This document shows positions 50,195 to 60,288 of a DNA stretch of 64,000 bases, in pieces. Where the stretch lies: positions 1-64,000 of the forward strand of contig MLAA01000035.1 of the NCBI GenBank assembly GCA_001998905.1. Reading direction: 5' to 3'. The notes under the pieces are model-generated. The model saw only the letters and a list, made by a program, of their open reading frames with translations. It did no database searches and had not been told where the DNA came from. A program made the translations under genes and the position numbers. Origin of the DNA: Rodentibacter caecimuris. GTDB lineage: Bacteria > Pseudomonadota > Gammaproteobacteria > Enterobacterales > Pasteurellaceae. The first letter of the stretch is position 1. Each line of letters starts with the position of its first letter.

Positions 50195-50224
50195 CAACGA
50201 TTTAAAATAACATAGGAAAATACT

Positions 50225-51487
50225 ATGGAAATTATTCACAATTATGGAACCTTGCTGATTATTATTACAGCCGTTTTCGGCTTTTTTATGGCCTTTGGAG
50301 TGGGTGCCAACGATGTTTCTAATGCAATGGGAACATCCGTTGGTTCCGGAACAATTACTGCAAAACAAGCAATTATCATTGCAATGATTTTTGAATCAGC
50401 CGGCGCATATCTTGCTGGCGGAGAAGTTACTGAAACAATAAAAAGTGGCGTCATTGACCCAACTCAGTTCATTGAAACACCTGAAATTCTCGTTTTAGGT
50501 ATGATGTCGGCCCTATTTTCTTCCGGGCTTTGGCTACTAATAGCATCTAAAATGGGTTGGCCGGTTTCCACTACTCACACCATTATCGGAGCCATCGTCG
50601 GCTTTGCCTGTGTAACTGTCGGCGCTCATGCAGTAGATTGGAGTGCTATGCGAAATATTGTAGGAAGTTGGTTTATAACACCAGTATTGGCAGGGATTAT
50701 AGCCTATGCAATTTTCTTTAGTACACAAAAACTTATCTTTGATACGGAACATCCTCTTGAGAATGCACAAAGATTCGGACCTTATTATATGGGGATAACG
50801 ATTCTAATTCTGTCGATCGTTACCATGACAAAAGGTTTAAAACATGTTGGATTACATTTAAGCGGACTAGAAACTACAATCATTTCTTTAGGAATTAGTG
50901 CGATTGCTATCGTAGCTAGCTACTTTTATTTCCGCAGTACGACATTTATCCAGAAAGTTTCCACCGGAACTTTCGGCTCCGTAGAAAAAATATTTAGCAT
51001 ATTAATGTTATTAACCGCTTGCGCAATGGCATTTGCACACGGTTCTAACGATGTAGCGAATGCTATTGGTCCTCTATCTGCAGTTGTAACTATTGTCGAA
51101 CATCACGGTGAAATTCTGGCAAAAACACCATTAACTTGGTGGATTTTACCACTAGGTGCCGCCGGTATTGCCGTTGGTTTAATAGTAATGGGATACAAAG
51201 TAATGGCAACTATTGGCACAGGAATTACAGATCTTACTCCAAGCCGTGGCTTTGCCGCACAATTTGCTACGGCAGTTACTGTTGTACTGGCTTCTGGTAC
51301 AGGTTTACCCATTTCAACAACACAAACTCTAGTTGGTGCAATTTTAGGGATTGGCTTCGCTCGAGGCATTGCAGCACTGAACTTAACAGTTATCCGAAAT
51401 ATCGTTGCCTCTTGGATCGTTACCCTACCGGCAGGAGCATTCTTTGCAATTATAATTTTCTATATACTGAAAGCAGTCTTTCATTAA
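50225..51487 (+). CDS. Low-affinity inorganic phosphate transporter (Pit/PHO4 family)
   Basis: A 420-residue membrane transporter with the two inverted PHO4 repeats (GANDVSNAMGTSVGSG near residue 27 and HGSNDVANAIGPLSAV near 275). It carries metal-phosphate with protons. It forms a two-gene operon with the DUF47 gene and ends before a strong terminator. Confidence 0.92.
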   Translation: MEIIHNYGTLLIIITAVFGFFMAFGVGANDVSNAMGTSVGSGTITAKQAIIIAMIFESAGAYLAGGEVTETIKSGVIDPTQFIETPEILVLGMMSALFSSGLWLLIASKMGWPVSTTHTIIGAIVGFACVTVGAHAVDWSAMRNIVGSWFITPVLAGIIAYAIFFSTQKLIFDTEHPLENAQRFGPYYMGITILILSIVTMTKGLKHVGLHLSGLETTIISLGISAIAIVASYFYFRSTTFIQKVSTGTFGSVEKIFSILMLLTACAMAFAHGSNDVANAIGPLSAVVTIVEHHGEILAKTPLTWWILPLGAAGIAVGLIVMGYKVMATIGTGITDLTPSRGFAAQFATAVTVVLASGTGLPISTTQTLVGAILGIGFARGIAALNLTVIRNIVASWIVTLPAGAFFAIIIFYILKAVFH

Positions 51488-51510
51488 TCTCCCTTGAGAT
51501 TTCATTATCC

Positions 51511-51545
51511 ATAAAAAGAGCGGTCAATTTGACCGCTCTTTTTAT
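51511..51545. terminator. Terminator after the Pit gene
   Basis: A perfect 17-base inverted repeat, ATAAAAAGAGCGGTCAA and its complement, separated by one base, with T runs on both strands. The core (AGAGCGGT) is one base off the uptake signal. Confidence 0.88.
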
Positions 51546-51739
51546 TTCAAAAATTCAGTATAATGTATCAATTTCACAAACCAGCATTTTTGATCAAATA
51601 CCAATCACTATATTCCTTGTAACAAACAAAAATAACTATTTCAATGGATTATCAAATAGGGGCTAAACATCACTCCTGTGCTGATATTAAGAATTTCAAT
51701 TTGTATTTATAACAGTACTAAAAAGTTTCGATTAATTAA

Positions 51740-52564
51740 CTAATATCCGTCTTCACGCATATTCGGTAAAAATACCTTTTGTTGAATCCGTTTCACTTGA
51801 GTTGTAATTGTTCCGTTGGCATGTAACTCTAACTCTCTCCACCCAGGTTGTAAATCATCTAACATAAAATGATTATTATCCGGTTTAAATTGAATACAGG
51901 TCGAAGGGGTCGCCATCACTTGATAGCCATTCCAATCGCTGTCAACCTGTTGATGAATATGTCCGTACAAAATTGCTTTCACATTGCGAAATGGCGAAAT
52001 CGTATAAAATAAATCATGAGCATTACGCAAATTATGCTGATCAAGCCAAGCAGAATTAGTTGGTAAAATATGATGATGCAATACAACTAAAGAATAACGT
52101 TCCGGATAATCTTTTAATTTTGCCCGTAACCAATCAATTTGATATTGCCCTAATTGCCCGTGTGGGGCTCCAAAAACCTGACTGTCCAGCAATAAAATTT
52201 GCCAATAATCACCAATCAACAAATGCTTTACAGCCTTCACTGTACCTTTATTCAAAATTTCAAACATTTTTGGCTGAAAATCATGGTTACCAGGAATCCA
52301 AAACACATTTCTCTGTAAAGGTTGCACCATATCATAGAAACGTTGGTAGCCTTCATCCGAATTATCTTGAACCAAATCGCCTGTTGCCAAAACTAAATCG
52401 TAATCAAAGCAACTATTTCTTACTTCCTGCACTACCTGCGAAAAACTATCACAAGTATTTATCCCTAATAATTCGCTATCAGCTTCTTTGAAAAGATGAG
52501 GATCAGTAATTTGTAATATTTTTATTACTTCTTGTTCAGTTTGATAAACAAATGTACTCAGCAC
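51740..52564 (-). CDS. cpdA: 3',5'-cyclic-AMP phosphodiesterase CpdA
   Basis: A 274-residue class III metallophosphoesterase that degrades cAMP and so lowers CRP activity and competence. Metal-binding motifs are all present: ITDPH (~19-23), GDLVQD, GNHD, HHH and GHIHQ. The start is GTG after AGGGGGC. It lies 25 bases after nudF, the usual icc (cpdA) order in Haemophilus. Confidence 0.93.
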   Translation of the reverse strand: MLSTFVYQTEQEVIKILQITDPHLFKEADSELLGINTCDSFSQVVQEVRNSCFDYDLVLATGDLVQDNSDEGYQRFYDMVQPLQRNVFWIPGNHDFQPKMFEILNKGTVKAVKHLLIGDYWQILLLDSQVFGAPHGQLGQYQIDWLRAKLKDYPERYSLVVLHHHILPTNSAWLDQHNLRNAHDLFYTISPFRNVKAILYGHIHQQVDSDWNGYQVMATPSTCIQFKPDNNHFMLDDLQPGWRELELHANGTITTQVKRIQQKVFLPNMREDGY

Positions 52565-52589
52565 AGCGCCCCCTATATCATTACTCAGA

Positions 52590-53213
52590 CTATCGCCATG
52601 TTTGTTGTAAAGATTGATAATTAAGTTGTAGCCACTGTAATCCCATTACAGCAATACCATTATCAATTTTTCCTTCACAAACCCATTGATATGCCTGTTC
52701 ACGTTTTATCACATGCACTCGAATATCCTCGTTTTCTTCCGCAAGTCCGTGAATACCCTCTGCTTTTGTACTATCTACCTTCCCTGCAAATAAATGAATT
52801 CGTTCAACCACGCCACCAGGACTATCCCATACACTTAGACAGTGTATTAAATTTTCCACTTTAACACCTGCTTCTTCTTCACTTTCACGCAAAGCAACAT
52901 CCCGTGGCTGTTCCCCTTCTTCCACTATACCGGCAATTAATTCAATTAGCCAAGGAGATTGGGAAGATGTCGGGTTATAAGCACCGATTCTCACTTGTTC
53001 AACTAAAATGACCGTATCTTTATCTGGATCGTATGCGATAACGGCGGAAGCTGCGCCTTTAACCAAAAGCTCTCTGCTTACAATACCGCTCATACCACCG
53101 GCAAAAAGTTTATGTTTAAACAGAACTTGTTTTAATTTAAAAAAGCCTTGATAAACTACCTTTTCATTCAAAATTTCAATATCATTTTGAGTAAACTGCT
53201 GAAAATTCGACAT
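52590..53213 (-). CDS. nudF: ADP-ribose pyrophosphatase NudF
   Basis: A 207-residue Nudix hydrolase. The Nudix box spans GIVEEGEQPRDVALRESEEE followed by AGV, and the upstream domain (VLVEQVRIGAYN) matches ADP-ribose hydrolases. It converts ADP-ribose to AMP and ribose 5-phosphate. Forms a pair with cpdA. Confidence 0.93.
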   Translation of the reverse strand: MSNFQQFTQNDIEILNEKVVYQGFFKLKQVLFKHKLFAGGMSGIVSRELLVKGAASAVIAYDPDKDTVILVEQVRIGAYNPTSSQSPWLIELIAGIVEEGEQPRDVALRESEEEAGVKVENLIHCLSVWDSPGGVVERIHLFAGKVDSTKAEGIHGLAEENEDIRVHVIKREQAYQWVCEGKIDNGIAVMGLQWLQLNYQSLQQTWR

Positions 53214-53316
53214 TATTTCTTACTGAACTCCATTATAACGGCGGATAGAATACGCTGAATTAGTGATAAAAAAAATAGAAGATGAGGATTTTTTACTGAA
53301 TATTTGAACTGTATCA

Positions 53317-53360
53317 CAAAAAATAAAAGCTGCTGCCTATTTCATACCCACAGCAGTTTT
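53317..53360 (-). terminator. Terminator of xseA
   Basis: On the minus strand CTGCTG pairs with CAGCAG, extended by AAAA/TTTT with one bulge, and is followed by TTTTATTTTTT. It begins 10 bases after the xseA stop. Confidence 0.75.
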
Positions 53361-53370
53361 CTAATTTCAT

Positions 53371-54696
53371 TTATTTTTGAATAACCTGACTAATCACTTT
53401 TCCATCGGAAAATGTTGTTTTTAATTCATCACCGATTTTAACTTGTCGCACGGATGTTAAGACCTGTCCCTGTCTATTTTCAGCAATGGAGTAACCACGA
53501 GCCAATACTTTCAACGGACTTAACCCGTCCAATTTGCCACATAAATTTACAAATCGATGCTTGGAAGTAGAAGATGACTGATTTATGCTAAAATCTAACC
53601 TTGCTTTTAAACGCTCAATATATTGATATCGATACTGAATATGATAGGGTAAAGGATTTTTATGCAGACGTTCGAAAAGTGCGGTCATTTTTTGCAAATT
53701 TTTATCAAAATGGCGAGAAATTGCCAATATTAGGCGGTGATTAATCTGCTGAATTTTGTTTCTCTGAATATTCAGTTGAGTTTGCGGATGTTGATGCTGC
53801 AAGCGTAATTCTAGCTGTTTCAAGCGTTGAATTTGTAACGTAAAAAAACGATCAAGTGCCATTTCCAAACGCTGTCGACGATGTACTAATTGTTGCTGCA
53901 ATTCATCTTGATCCCGGCTCACTAATTCTGCCGCTGCAGAAGGTGTCGGTGCTCGCACATCCGCTACAAAATCTGCAATTGTAATATCAGTTTCGTGTCC
54001 AACTGCACTAATAATTGGAATTAGTGATTGAAAAATTGCCCTAGCAACACATTCTTCGTTGAAACACCATAGATCTTCTAACGATCCACCACCGCGCCCG
54101 ACAATTAATACGTCAGCCTCTTGACGCTGATTTGCTAATTCAATCATCCGTACGATTTCTGCCGCGGCCTCTTTGCCTTGAACAGCAGCCGGATAAATGA
54201 CAATGTTTAAACTCGGATCTCTACGCTGCAAGATCTGTAAAATATCTTGCAATGCGGCTCCAGTTGGTGATGTAACAATGCCAATCTTTTTAGGAAAGTG
54301 CGGTAAGTTTTTTTTGAGATTTTGTGCAAACAACCCCTCGGCCGCTAATACCATTTTTAAGGTTTCAAATTGCTGCTGCAAAACCCCTTCCCCAGCAGAA
54401 TGCATAGCTTCAATAATTAACTGATAATCACCTCGAGCTTCATACAAACTTACACTGGCTCTTACTAACACCTGCATTCCGTTCTGTGGTCGAAACGCAA
54501 CCCGCAAATTTCTCATTCTAAACATCGCACAACGTACCTGAGCATTTTCATCTTTTAAGGTTAAATACCAATGCCCCGATACCGGTTGGGTAAAATTAGA
54601 AATCTCACCACTCAACCAAATTTGTGAAAAGCGATTCTCAAGTAAACTGCGTGCTTGCTGATTGAGTTGTGAAACCGAATAAATATGCTCACTCAT
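53371..54696 (-). CDS. xseA: Exodeoxyribonuclease VII large subunit
   Basis: A 441-residue subunit of the single-strand exonuclease. It has an N-terminal OB fold (~20-100, WLSGEISNFTQPVSGHWYLT), the catalytic domain (IGIVTSPTGAALQDIL, GRGGGSLEDL, HETDITIADFVADVRAPTPS) and a C-terminal coiled coil. It overlaps the end of roxA by 8 bases. Two uptake signals lie within the gene. Confidence 0.95.
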   Translation of the reverse strand: MSEHIYSVSQLNQQARSLLENRFSQIWLSGEISNFTQPVSGHWYLTLKDENAQVRCAMFRMRNLRVAFRPQNGMQVLVRASVSLYEARGDYQLIIEAMHSAGEGVLQQQFETLKMVLAAEGLFAQNLKKNLPHFPKKIGIVTSPTGAALQDILQILQRRDPSLNIVIYPAAVQGKEAAAEIVRMIELANQRQEADVLIVGRGGGSLEDLWCFNEECVARAIFQSLIPIISAVGHETDITIADFVADVRAPTPSAAAELVSRDQDELQQQLVHRRQRLEMALDRFFTLQIQRLKQLELRLQHQHPQTQLNIQRNKIQQINHRLILAISRHFDKNLQKMTALFERLHKNPLPYHIQYRYQYIERLKARLDFSINQSSSTSKHRFVNLCGKLDGLSPLKVLARGYSIAENRQGQVLTSVRQVKIGDELKTTFSDGKVISQVIQK

Positions 54697-55891
54697 CTAA
54701 TAGAACCCAACCGTCATCTAACCAATTACAAATCGAATCCAACAATAATGTTAAGGTTGTTTCCATATCATCTGTTTGTGCTGCCAAATTTTCCAAAAAT
54801 GCCCAATTTAGTACTTGCCCATCAGCCAAACATTGCAATACGGTACTCTCTACTTCATTAAGCTCATCTAACCATTCACCATTGGCATAGATACGCAAGG
54901 GACATTCCGTATAAACCAATTTACAGTTATTATCTTGTGATAAACGAACATTACCCGAGCTTAATAATCCCCGGATTTTATCCGACTCACTCATTTCACC
55001 AGAAACAAGCAATTCGTAGCGGCGAGAGCTAACCGTACTTGCTACGGCTTGCTTAAATAGACGATCAAAAGTCGGCGAATCTTCCAACTGCGCGATCAAA
55101 TAACGCTTCATTGCCTGAATATTTTCATCTGTTAATTTACCTGTTTTTTGTGCCGATTGCGCTAATCGCAAAGGTAATTGAAACTCGCTCAAATTTAAAT
55201 CGGGATCCTGATAACAAAACGATTTAGCAATATTTTCGATTAAATCGGCCGTATTCGGGTAACGTAATCCAAAAGAGAATGTCAAGCAATCGTCTTCTGC
55301 TACGCCATAATGCGCCATACGAGAAGGAATATATAAAATATCTCCCGGATTTATTACTTCGTCCAGTACCAAATCTCCCATATCATCAAAAATACGAATC
55401 GGTTGATTCGGCTTAAACTCTGTACTCGGATCACACCACTTACCTAATTGCCAACGACGATGTCCGTAGCCTTGCACTAAAAAGACATCATATTCGTCAT
55501 AATGTTTACCAACCGAACCGCCTTTCGGTGCATAAGACACCATAATATCGTCTCGTTGCCATTGCGGAATAAAACCAAAACGGTGCCATAATTTTCCTAA
55601 CTCTGGCGACCACTGCTCCATATTTTGCACTAACACTGACCATTTCGACGGTAAGTTCTCAAAATCGGCTTCGGATAAGGGACTAAAAGAGACCCTCCAA
55701 TCATCATCGGAATAGGTTTTAACTAAGCGAGCGGTAACCTCTTCTGCTTGTGCTAATTCAATAATATCTTGAGGCTCAAATTGTCCTACAATTTCAGGTA
55801 AACCATTGCGGATTAGTAGCGGCTTTTTCTGCCAATAATCACGCAAAAAGATCTCTGCTGTCATAGTTTCAGGTAGGCAAAGTGCGGTCAT
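54689..55891 (-). CDS. roxA: Ribosomal protein uL16 arginine 3-hydroxylase (RoxA/YcfD family)
   Basis: A 400-residue JmjC-type 2-oxoglutarate/Fe(II) oxygenase. The iron site is HYDEYD (~125), with the distal His in the barrel near ILYIPSRMAHYGVAEDD; the C-terminal part is the dimerisation and winged-helix region. E. coli YcfD hydroxylates Arg81 of uL16. It sits between rnfH and xseA. Confidence 0.92.
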   Translation of the reverse strand: MTALCLPETMTAEIFLRDYWQKKPLLIRNGLPEIVGQFEPQDIIELAQAEEVTARLVKTYSDDDWRVSFSPLSEADFENLPSKWSVLVQNMEQWSPELGKLWHRFGFIPQWQRDDIMVSYAPKGGSVGKHYDEYDVFLVQGYGHRRWQLGKWCDPSTEFKPNQPIRIFDDMGDLVLDEVINPGDILYIPSRMAHYGVAEDDCLTFSFGLRYPNTADLIENIAKSFCYQDPDLNLSEFQLPLRLAQSAQKTGKLTDENIQAMKRYLIAQLEDSPTFDRLFKQAVASTVSSRRYELLVSGEMSESDKIRGLLSSGNVRLSQDNNCKLVYTECPLRIYANGEWLDELNEVESTVLQCLADGQVLNWAFLENLAAQTDDMETTLTLLLDSICNWLDDGWVLLDE

Positions 55892-55899
55892 TTTTACTC

Positions 55900-56196
55900 C
55901 TATCTTTTATTCTTTTTCGCTTGTTGTTCCGCCCGTTGCCGACGAATTTCTTTTGGATCAGCCAATAGCGGACGGTAAATTTCAATACGGTCGCCGTCTT
56001 TTAATTGCTCGGTTAATTTTACCAGACGGCTAAATACCCCCACTTTATTTTCACGCAAATCTATTTCAGTGAATTGCTGTAAAATACCGGATTGTAAAAT
56101 TGCCGTTTGCACCATTGTCCCTTTATCAACCTTAAAAGACTTTAAATAGTAATGTTCGGGCAATGCGTAGGCGATTTCAATTTTAATTTGGTCCAT
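55900..56196 (-). CDS. rnfH: RnfH/PasI-family ubiquitin-like protein
   Basis: A 98-residue beta-grasp protein of the RnfH (UPF0125) family: EIAYALPEHYYLKSFKVDKG, LRENKVGVFSRLVKLTEQL, DRIEIYRPLLADPKEIRRQR. Function is unsettled; in E. coli the homologue is paired with RatA/PasT, which is not next to it here. First gene of the unit leading to roxA and xseA. Confidence 0.88.
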   Translation of the reverse strand: MDQIKIEIAYALPEHYYLKSFKVDKGTMVQTAILQSGILQQFTEIDLRENKVGVFSRLVKLTEQLKDGDRIEIYRPLLADPKEIRRQRAEQQAKKNKR

Positions 56197-56264
56197 AATA
56201 ATTATTTTATTAAAATATTTGGTGTATTATAACGTAAAAATATCCTCAGAATTAAGGGAAGAAT

Positions 56265-56681
56265 ATGAATTGGCTAGGATTTGCAATAGGTTCTGCCTTC
56301 TTTGCTGGTCTTACGGCGATCTTGGGAAAATTAGGCGTAGAGGGGATGAATAGCAATCTTGCAACCTTCATTCGTACCCTTGTAGTACTAGCTGTCTCTG
56401 GGGGAATCATCACGTTACGCAATGAATGGCAATTTCCGCAACATATCGCAACAAAACCCTTGATCTTTTTAATTTTATCCGGCATTGCTACCGGTTTCTC
56501 TTGGCTATGTTACTATCGTGCCTTACAACTTGCTCCTGCATCTTGGGTTGCACCAATAGATAAACTAAGTGTTGTTATTGCGATTATTTTAGGTATAACG
56601 CTACTCGGTGAGCCGATTAGCTTGAAACTGATTCTTGGTGCCACTCTAATTTTTGTCGGCGTATTAATTTTAAGTCTCTAA
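56265..56681 (+). CDS. EamA-domain membrane protein, single-repeat
   Basis: A 138-residue, five-segment membrane protein of the EamA (drug/metabolite transporter) superfamily, with just one EamA repeat instead of the usual two, so it would act as a dimer. Motifs: GLTAILGKLGVEGMNSNLAT, FSWLCYYRALQLAPASWVAP, ILGITLLGEPISLKLILGA. Substrate unknown. It precedes a glycosyltransferase gene by 21 bases; a role in moving a sugar or lipid precursor is possible but unproven. Confidence 0.85.
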   Translation: MNWLGFAIGSAFFAGLTAILGKLGVEGMNSNLATFIRTLVVLAVSGGIITLRNEWQFPQHIATKPLIFLILSGIATGFSWLCYYRALQLAPASWVAPIDKLSVVIAIILGITLLGEPISLKLILGATLIFVGVLILSL

Positions 56682-56702
56682 ATCTCCCGAATAGAGCCCA
56701 AT

Positions 56703-57767
56703 ATGAATATAAAAAAATTATTTTTGCTGTGTTTACAGAATAGACAAACAAAACCGAAAAAGCCGTTCTCTTTCATTCCTCCACATTCTATCCTTATTCG
56801 TCCTCTTGGTAATGCTATTGGCGATGCTACAGTCCATACCGCTCACATTCAGCAGCTTCGAACCGCATTTCCAGAAGCTAAAATCGGCGTTATTGTTACT
56901 CCACAAAATCGAGCCATATTTGAACATTGCCGATTAGTTGATTGCTATGTAGAGCGAAATCTTCTTTCCTATATAAAAAACCATAAAAAATGGGACTGGC
57001 TGCTAGATTTTGAAAATAACTTCAATTCAGCTTCTTTGTTTATGGATCGGATTCTCATACCGAATAGCATCATTATTTTCCGTAAGTACAACAAAAAACA
57101 TTACAATTTTAATAGAGTAAAAAATTATGATCTACATTATCCACAACAAGATAATACACCACTTAGCCATTATCTCAGCAATTCCTCATTGGCTACGCTA
57201 TTTAATCTGCCCCAACCTTATTCCGTGTTACATATTCACGCTGAGGATCAACATAAAATTAGTTGTTTCTGGCAACCGAATAAAATAAGACTTTTACTTT
57301 GCCCTCAAGGCAGCAAACGTCAAATTCCGGAAGACGAATTAGCCGAATTATTAAACCATAGTATCCCCCCTTCTACTCAGATTGAATTAATCTTAGGCTA
57401 CACGAAGCTAGCAGAAAAATACTGTCAAAAATTAACCGCACTTTGTCCACAGCTACAGATTAAATGTTCACCGAAAACGACACTAAGTGGATATTTAGCG
57501 TTAATAAAAAGTGCGTATATCATCATTGCTGTTGATGGAGGCTCATTGCACCTAAGTTGCGCATTCAAGAAACCGCTACTCAGTTTCTTTGCCGATAGCC
57601 AACCAAACCTTGGTACTTGGCAACCTCTTATCGCTGCAAATGTATCGCATTTGCGAATTATCAGTAGAACACCCGGTAATTCAAACGATACTCAAGATTT
57701 CCCATTGGATTCTGCGATAAATTGGCTAAAAAAGGAAATAAAAAAACAAGAGCAAAAAAGATATTAA
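56703..57767 (+). CDS. Family 9 glycosyltransferase (heptosyltransferase-like)
   Basis: A 354-residue GT9 protein. The N-terminal IRPLGNAIGDATVHTAHIQQ block, GVIVTPQNRAIFEHC and the C-terminal AVDGGSLHLSCAFKKPLLSF match ADP-heptose:LPS heptosyltransferases. The central region is divergent, so acceptor and donor are uncertain. It could act on the LOS core or another glycan. Uptake signal at about 57438. Confidence 0.85.
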   Translation: MNIKKLFLLCLQNRQTKPKKPFSFIPPHSILIRPLGNAIGDATVHTAHIQQLRTAFPEAKIGVIVTPQNRAIFEHCRLVDCYVERNLLSYIKNHKKWDWLLDFENNFNSASLFMDRILIPNSIIIFRKYNKKHYNFNRVKNYDLHYPQQDNTPLSHYLSNSSLATLFNLPQPYSVLHIHAEDQHKISCFWQPNKIRLLLCPQGSKRQIPEDELAELLNHSIPPSTQIELILGYTKLAEKYCQKLTALCPQLQIKCSPKTTLSGYLALIKSAYIIIAVDGGSLHLSCAFKKPLLSFFADSQPNLGTWQPLIAANVSHLRIISRTPGNSNDTQDFPLDSAINWLKKEIKKQEQKRY

Positions 57768-57802
57768 AATATGACTATAAATTGATTGTTTCACTTGTTT
57801 GA

Positions 57803-57831
57803 TTGAGTCAACCTTACGAATTCGTTACAAT
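57803..57831 (+). promoter_or_regulatory. Sigma-70 promoter of pth
   Basis: TTGAGT, a 17-base spacer and TACAAT, 30 bases before the pth start codon. Confidence 0.65.
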
Positions 57832-57860
57832 ACGCCACCGTTTGACTTAACCAATACAAA

Positions 57861-58445
57861 ATGTCTGAAATCAAATTAATTGTCGGGCTTTCTAATCCTG
57901 GCGCAAAATACGAAGGCACAAGACATAATGCCGGCGAATGGTTAATTAATGAAGTTGCCCATCAATATAATATTAGCCTGAAAGACGAAGCAAAATATTT
58001 TGGAAAAACCGCTAAAATCAACACATCACGGGGAGAAGTGCGGTTACTGGTACCAACAACATTTATGAATTTAAGTGGTAAAGCTGTTGGTACATTGGCA
58101 AATTTCTACCGAATCCAACCGGAGGAAATCCTTGTAGCCCACGACGAATTAGATTTACCGCCTGGAGTAGCTAAAATAAAACAAGGTGGAGGACATGGCG
58201 GACATAATGGTTTAAAAGATATTATCTCCTCTCTTGGCAACCGTAATAACTTCTACCGTATACGGATTGGCATAGGTCATCCCGGACATAAAGATCTCGT
58301 CCCGGCCTATGTGCTAAATAAGCCATCCCCTTCAGATAAATCACTAATTGATAGGGTAATTGATGAAGCAAGACTTTGTATCGATTTATTATTTAAAGAC
58401 GGCATTGTAAAAGCAACTAATCGCTTAAATGGTTTTAAAGCATAA
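57861..58445 (+). CDS. pth: Peptidyl-tRNA hydrolase
   Basis: A 194-residue enzyme that frees tRNA from dropped-off peptidyl-tRNA. The catalytic His22 lies in TRHNAGEW, with the Asn at SNPG, and the Asp in [10 protein letters not shown] and the [13 protein letters not shown] loop are conserved. pth followed by ychF is a conserved order; here an extra lipoprotein gene lies between. Confidence 0.96.
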   Translation: MSEIKLIVGLSNPGAKYEGTRHNAGEWLINEVAHQYNISLKDEAKYFGKTAKINTSRGEVRLLVPTTFMNLSGKAVGTLANFYRIQPEEILVAHDELDLPPGVAKIKQGGGHGGHNGLKDIISSLGNRNNFYRIRIGIGHPGHKDLVPAYVLNKPSPSDKSLIDRVIDEARLCIDLLFKDGIVKATNRLNGFKA

Positions 58446-58465
58446 TAAAAAAGGAAAATATAAAA

Positions 58466-59065
58466 ATGAGAAAATTAATTTTTCTAAGTTTACTTACTTT
58501 GATCATTTCCGGTTGTTCTGCTAGAGCAATATTAGTCAACAAGAAAGTGGATTACGATCCAACAACAGAGGCTCGCATCCGTGTATATCAAACAAATGGA
58601 AACAAAACGAATAGAATACTTAGCGATACAAGTTGCCAAGATCAGAAAAATATCCCAGCCAAAGCTCGCAGCAAAAATCCATTTAACCGAGAAAACATAC
58701 ATAATGGTTTAGCTAAACGAACCCTAAAAAATATATCTATCGGTATGCCAATGACTGAAAGAGCAGAAAATGCACTAAAAAGATCTAGTTTCTTTGACAC
58801 GGATTCATTTGAAGAATATGTCATTGAAGCAAATAAACTAGCTTTAGCGAGAAGTAGCTATTTTAGCGACATAGGTCATTTACAAACAATATGTAACTTA
58901 GGAGCAGAATTCTTGCCTAAGGCAGGCAAGGATTATGAATTTAGCTATATAGTAAACGGCTCTTTTTGCCAAATTATTATCAATGAGCTCATTTCTATCG
59001 ATAAATCTTCATCTCAGACTAAAGCAATACTCGGGGAATTAGTACCATTAAAAAAATGTAATTAA
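58466..59065 (+). CDS. Hypothetical lipoprotein
   Basis: A 199-residue predicted lipoprotein: signal with lipobox ISGC (Cys17), then a soluble domain I do not recognise, with five further cysteines (near 52, 148, 173 and the C-terminus) and a basic stretch SKNPFNRENIHNGLAKRTLK. It is inserted between pth and ychF, which are normally adjacent, and its AT-rich composition differs from theirs, suggesting a later insertion. Function unknown. Confidence 0.8.
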   Translation: MRKLIFLSLLTLIISGCSARAILVNKKVDYDPTTEARIRVYQTNGNKTNRILSDTSCQDQKNIPAKARSKNPFNRENIHNGLAKRTLKNISIGMPMTERAENALKRSSFFDTDSFEEYVIEANKLALARSSYFSDIGHLQTICNLGAEFLPKAGKDYEFSYIVNGSFCQIIINELISIDKSSSQTKAILGELVPLKKCN

Positions 59066-59104
59066 TTACTCATCTATCAAATTTTATTTAAATAGGAAAA
59101 AATT

Positions 59105-60196
59105 ATGGGATTTAAATGTGGAATTGTCGGGTTACCAAACGTAGGAAAATCAACCCTATTCAATGCCTTAACCAAAGCTGGTATCGAAGCTGCAAACTAT
59201 CCGTTTTGCACTATTGAACCAAATACCGGCGTTGTCCCAATGCCGGATCCGCGCCTTGAGGCATTGGCTGAAATTGTAAAACCGGAGCGAGTGTTGCCAA
59301 CTACAATGGAATTTGTCGATATCGCAGGACTTGTTGCAGGAGCGAGTAAAGGTGAAGGTTTAGGAAATAAATTCTTAGCAAACATTCGTGAAACTGATGC
59401 TATCGGACACGTTGTACGTTGTTTTGAGAATGACGATATCGTTCATGTTGCTGGTAAAATTGATCCCCTTGATGATATTGAAACTATCAATACCGAACTA
59501 GCCTTAGCAGATCTTGACAGTTGTGAACGTGCAATTCAGCGCCTACAAAAACGTGCAAAAGGTGGCGATAAAGAAGCTAAATTTGAACTTTCTATTATGG
59601 AAAAAATTCTACCGGTTCTAGAAAATGCCGGAATGATCCGCTCTATTGAACTAGATAAAGACGAACTTCACGCTATAAAAGGTTACAATTTTTTAACATT
59701 GAAACCGACAATGTACATTGCTAATGTCAATGAAGACGGCTTTGAAAATAATCCTTATCTCGACCGAGTGCGTGAAGTTGCAGAAAAAGAAAATGCGGTA
59801 GTCGTACCTGTCTGTGCCGCTATTGAATCGGAAATTGCCGAATTAGACGACGATGAAAAAACAGAATTTTTACAAGATTTAGGCATAGAAGAACCCGGTT
59901 TAAACAGAGTAATCCGCGCCGGATATGCTTTATTAAACCTACAAACTTACTTCACTGCTGGCGTGAAAGAAGTTCGAGCTTGGACAATTCCAGTAGGAGC
60001 TAGCGCTCCTAAAGCGGCTTCCGTTATTCATACTGATTTTGAAAAAGGCTTTATTCGTGCGGAAGTAGTTGCTTATGAAGACTTTATCCAATTTAAAGGA
60101 GAAAACGGGGCAAAAGAAGCAGGAAAATGGCGTTTAGAGGGAAAAGACTATATAGTCCAAGACGGCGATGTCATGCATTTCCGTTTTAATGTCTAA
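59105..60196 (+). CDS. ychF: Ribosome-binding ATPase YchF (OLA1 family)
   Basis: A 363-residue P-loop protein with G1 GLPNVGKST (8-16), G3 [18 protein letters not shown], the ATP-type G4 (NVNE instead of NKxD), and a C-terminal TGS domain. It binds ribosomes and hydrolyses ATP. The ATG follows AGGAAAAA. Confidence 0.96.
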   Translation: MGFKCGIVGLPNVGKSTLFNALTKAGIEAANYPFCTIEPNTGVVPMPDPRLEALAEIVKPERVLPTTMEFVDIAGLVAGASKGEGLGNKFLANIRETDAIGHVVRCFENDDIVHVAGKIDPLDDIETINTELALADLDSCERAIQRLQKRAKGGDKEAKFELSIMEKILPVLENAGMIRSIELDKDELHAIKGYNFLTLKPTMYIANVNEDGFENNPYLDRVREVAEKENAVVVPVCAAIESEIAELDDDEKTEFLQDLGIEEPGLNRVIRAGYALLNLQTYFTAGVKEVRAWTIPVGASAPKAASVIHTDFEKGFIRAEVVAYEDFIQFKGENGAKEAGKWRLEGKDYIVQDGDVMHFRFNV

Positions 60197-60259
60197 AACG
60201 TTCCCAAAAATGACCGCACTTCGATCTATCCCAATATTTGGCTAACTCAATTTAAAAAC

Positions 60260-60288
60260 ATAGCGCGCTATATAATATAGCGTGCTAT
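60260..60288. terminator. Hairpin after ychF
   Basis: ATAGCGCGCTATA and TATAGCGTGCTAT form a 13-bp stem with one G-T pair and a 3-base loop, 64 bases past the ychF stop. The T-run is poor, so it may stabilise more than terminate. Confidence 0.45.

Noticed and set aside
51136..51666. 176-codon frame overlapping the 3' end of the phosphate transporter
   Set aside because: Out-of-frame reading of a conserved transporter gene; low-complexity product rich in Tyr, Cys and Trp.
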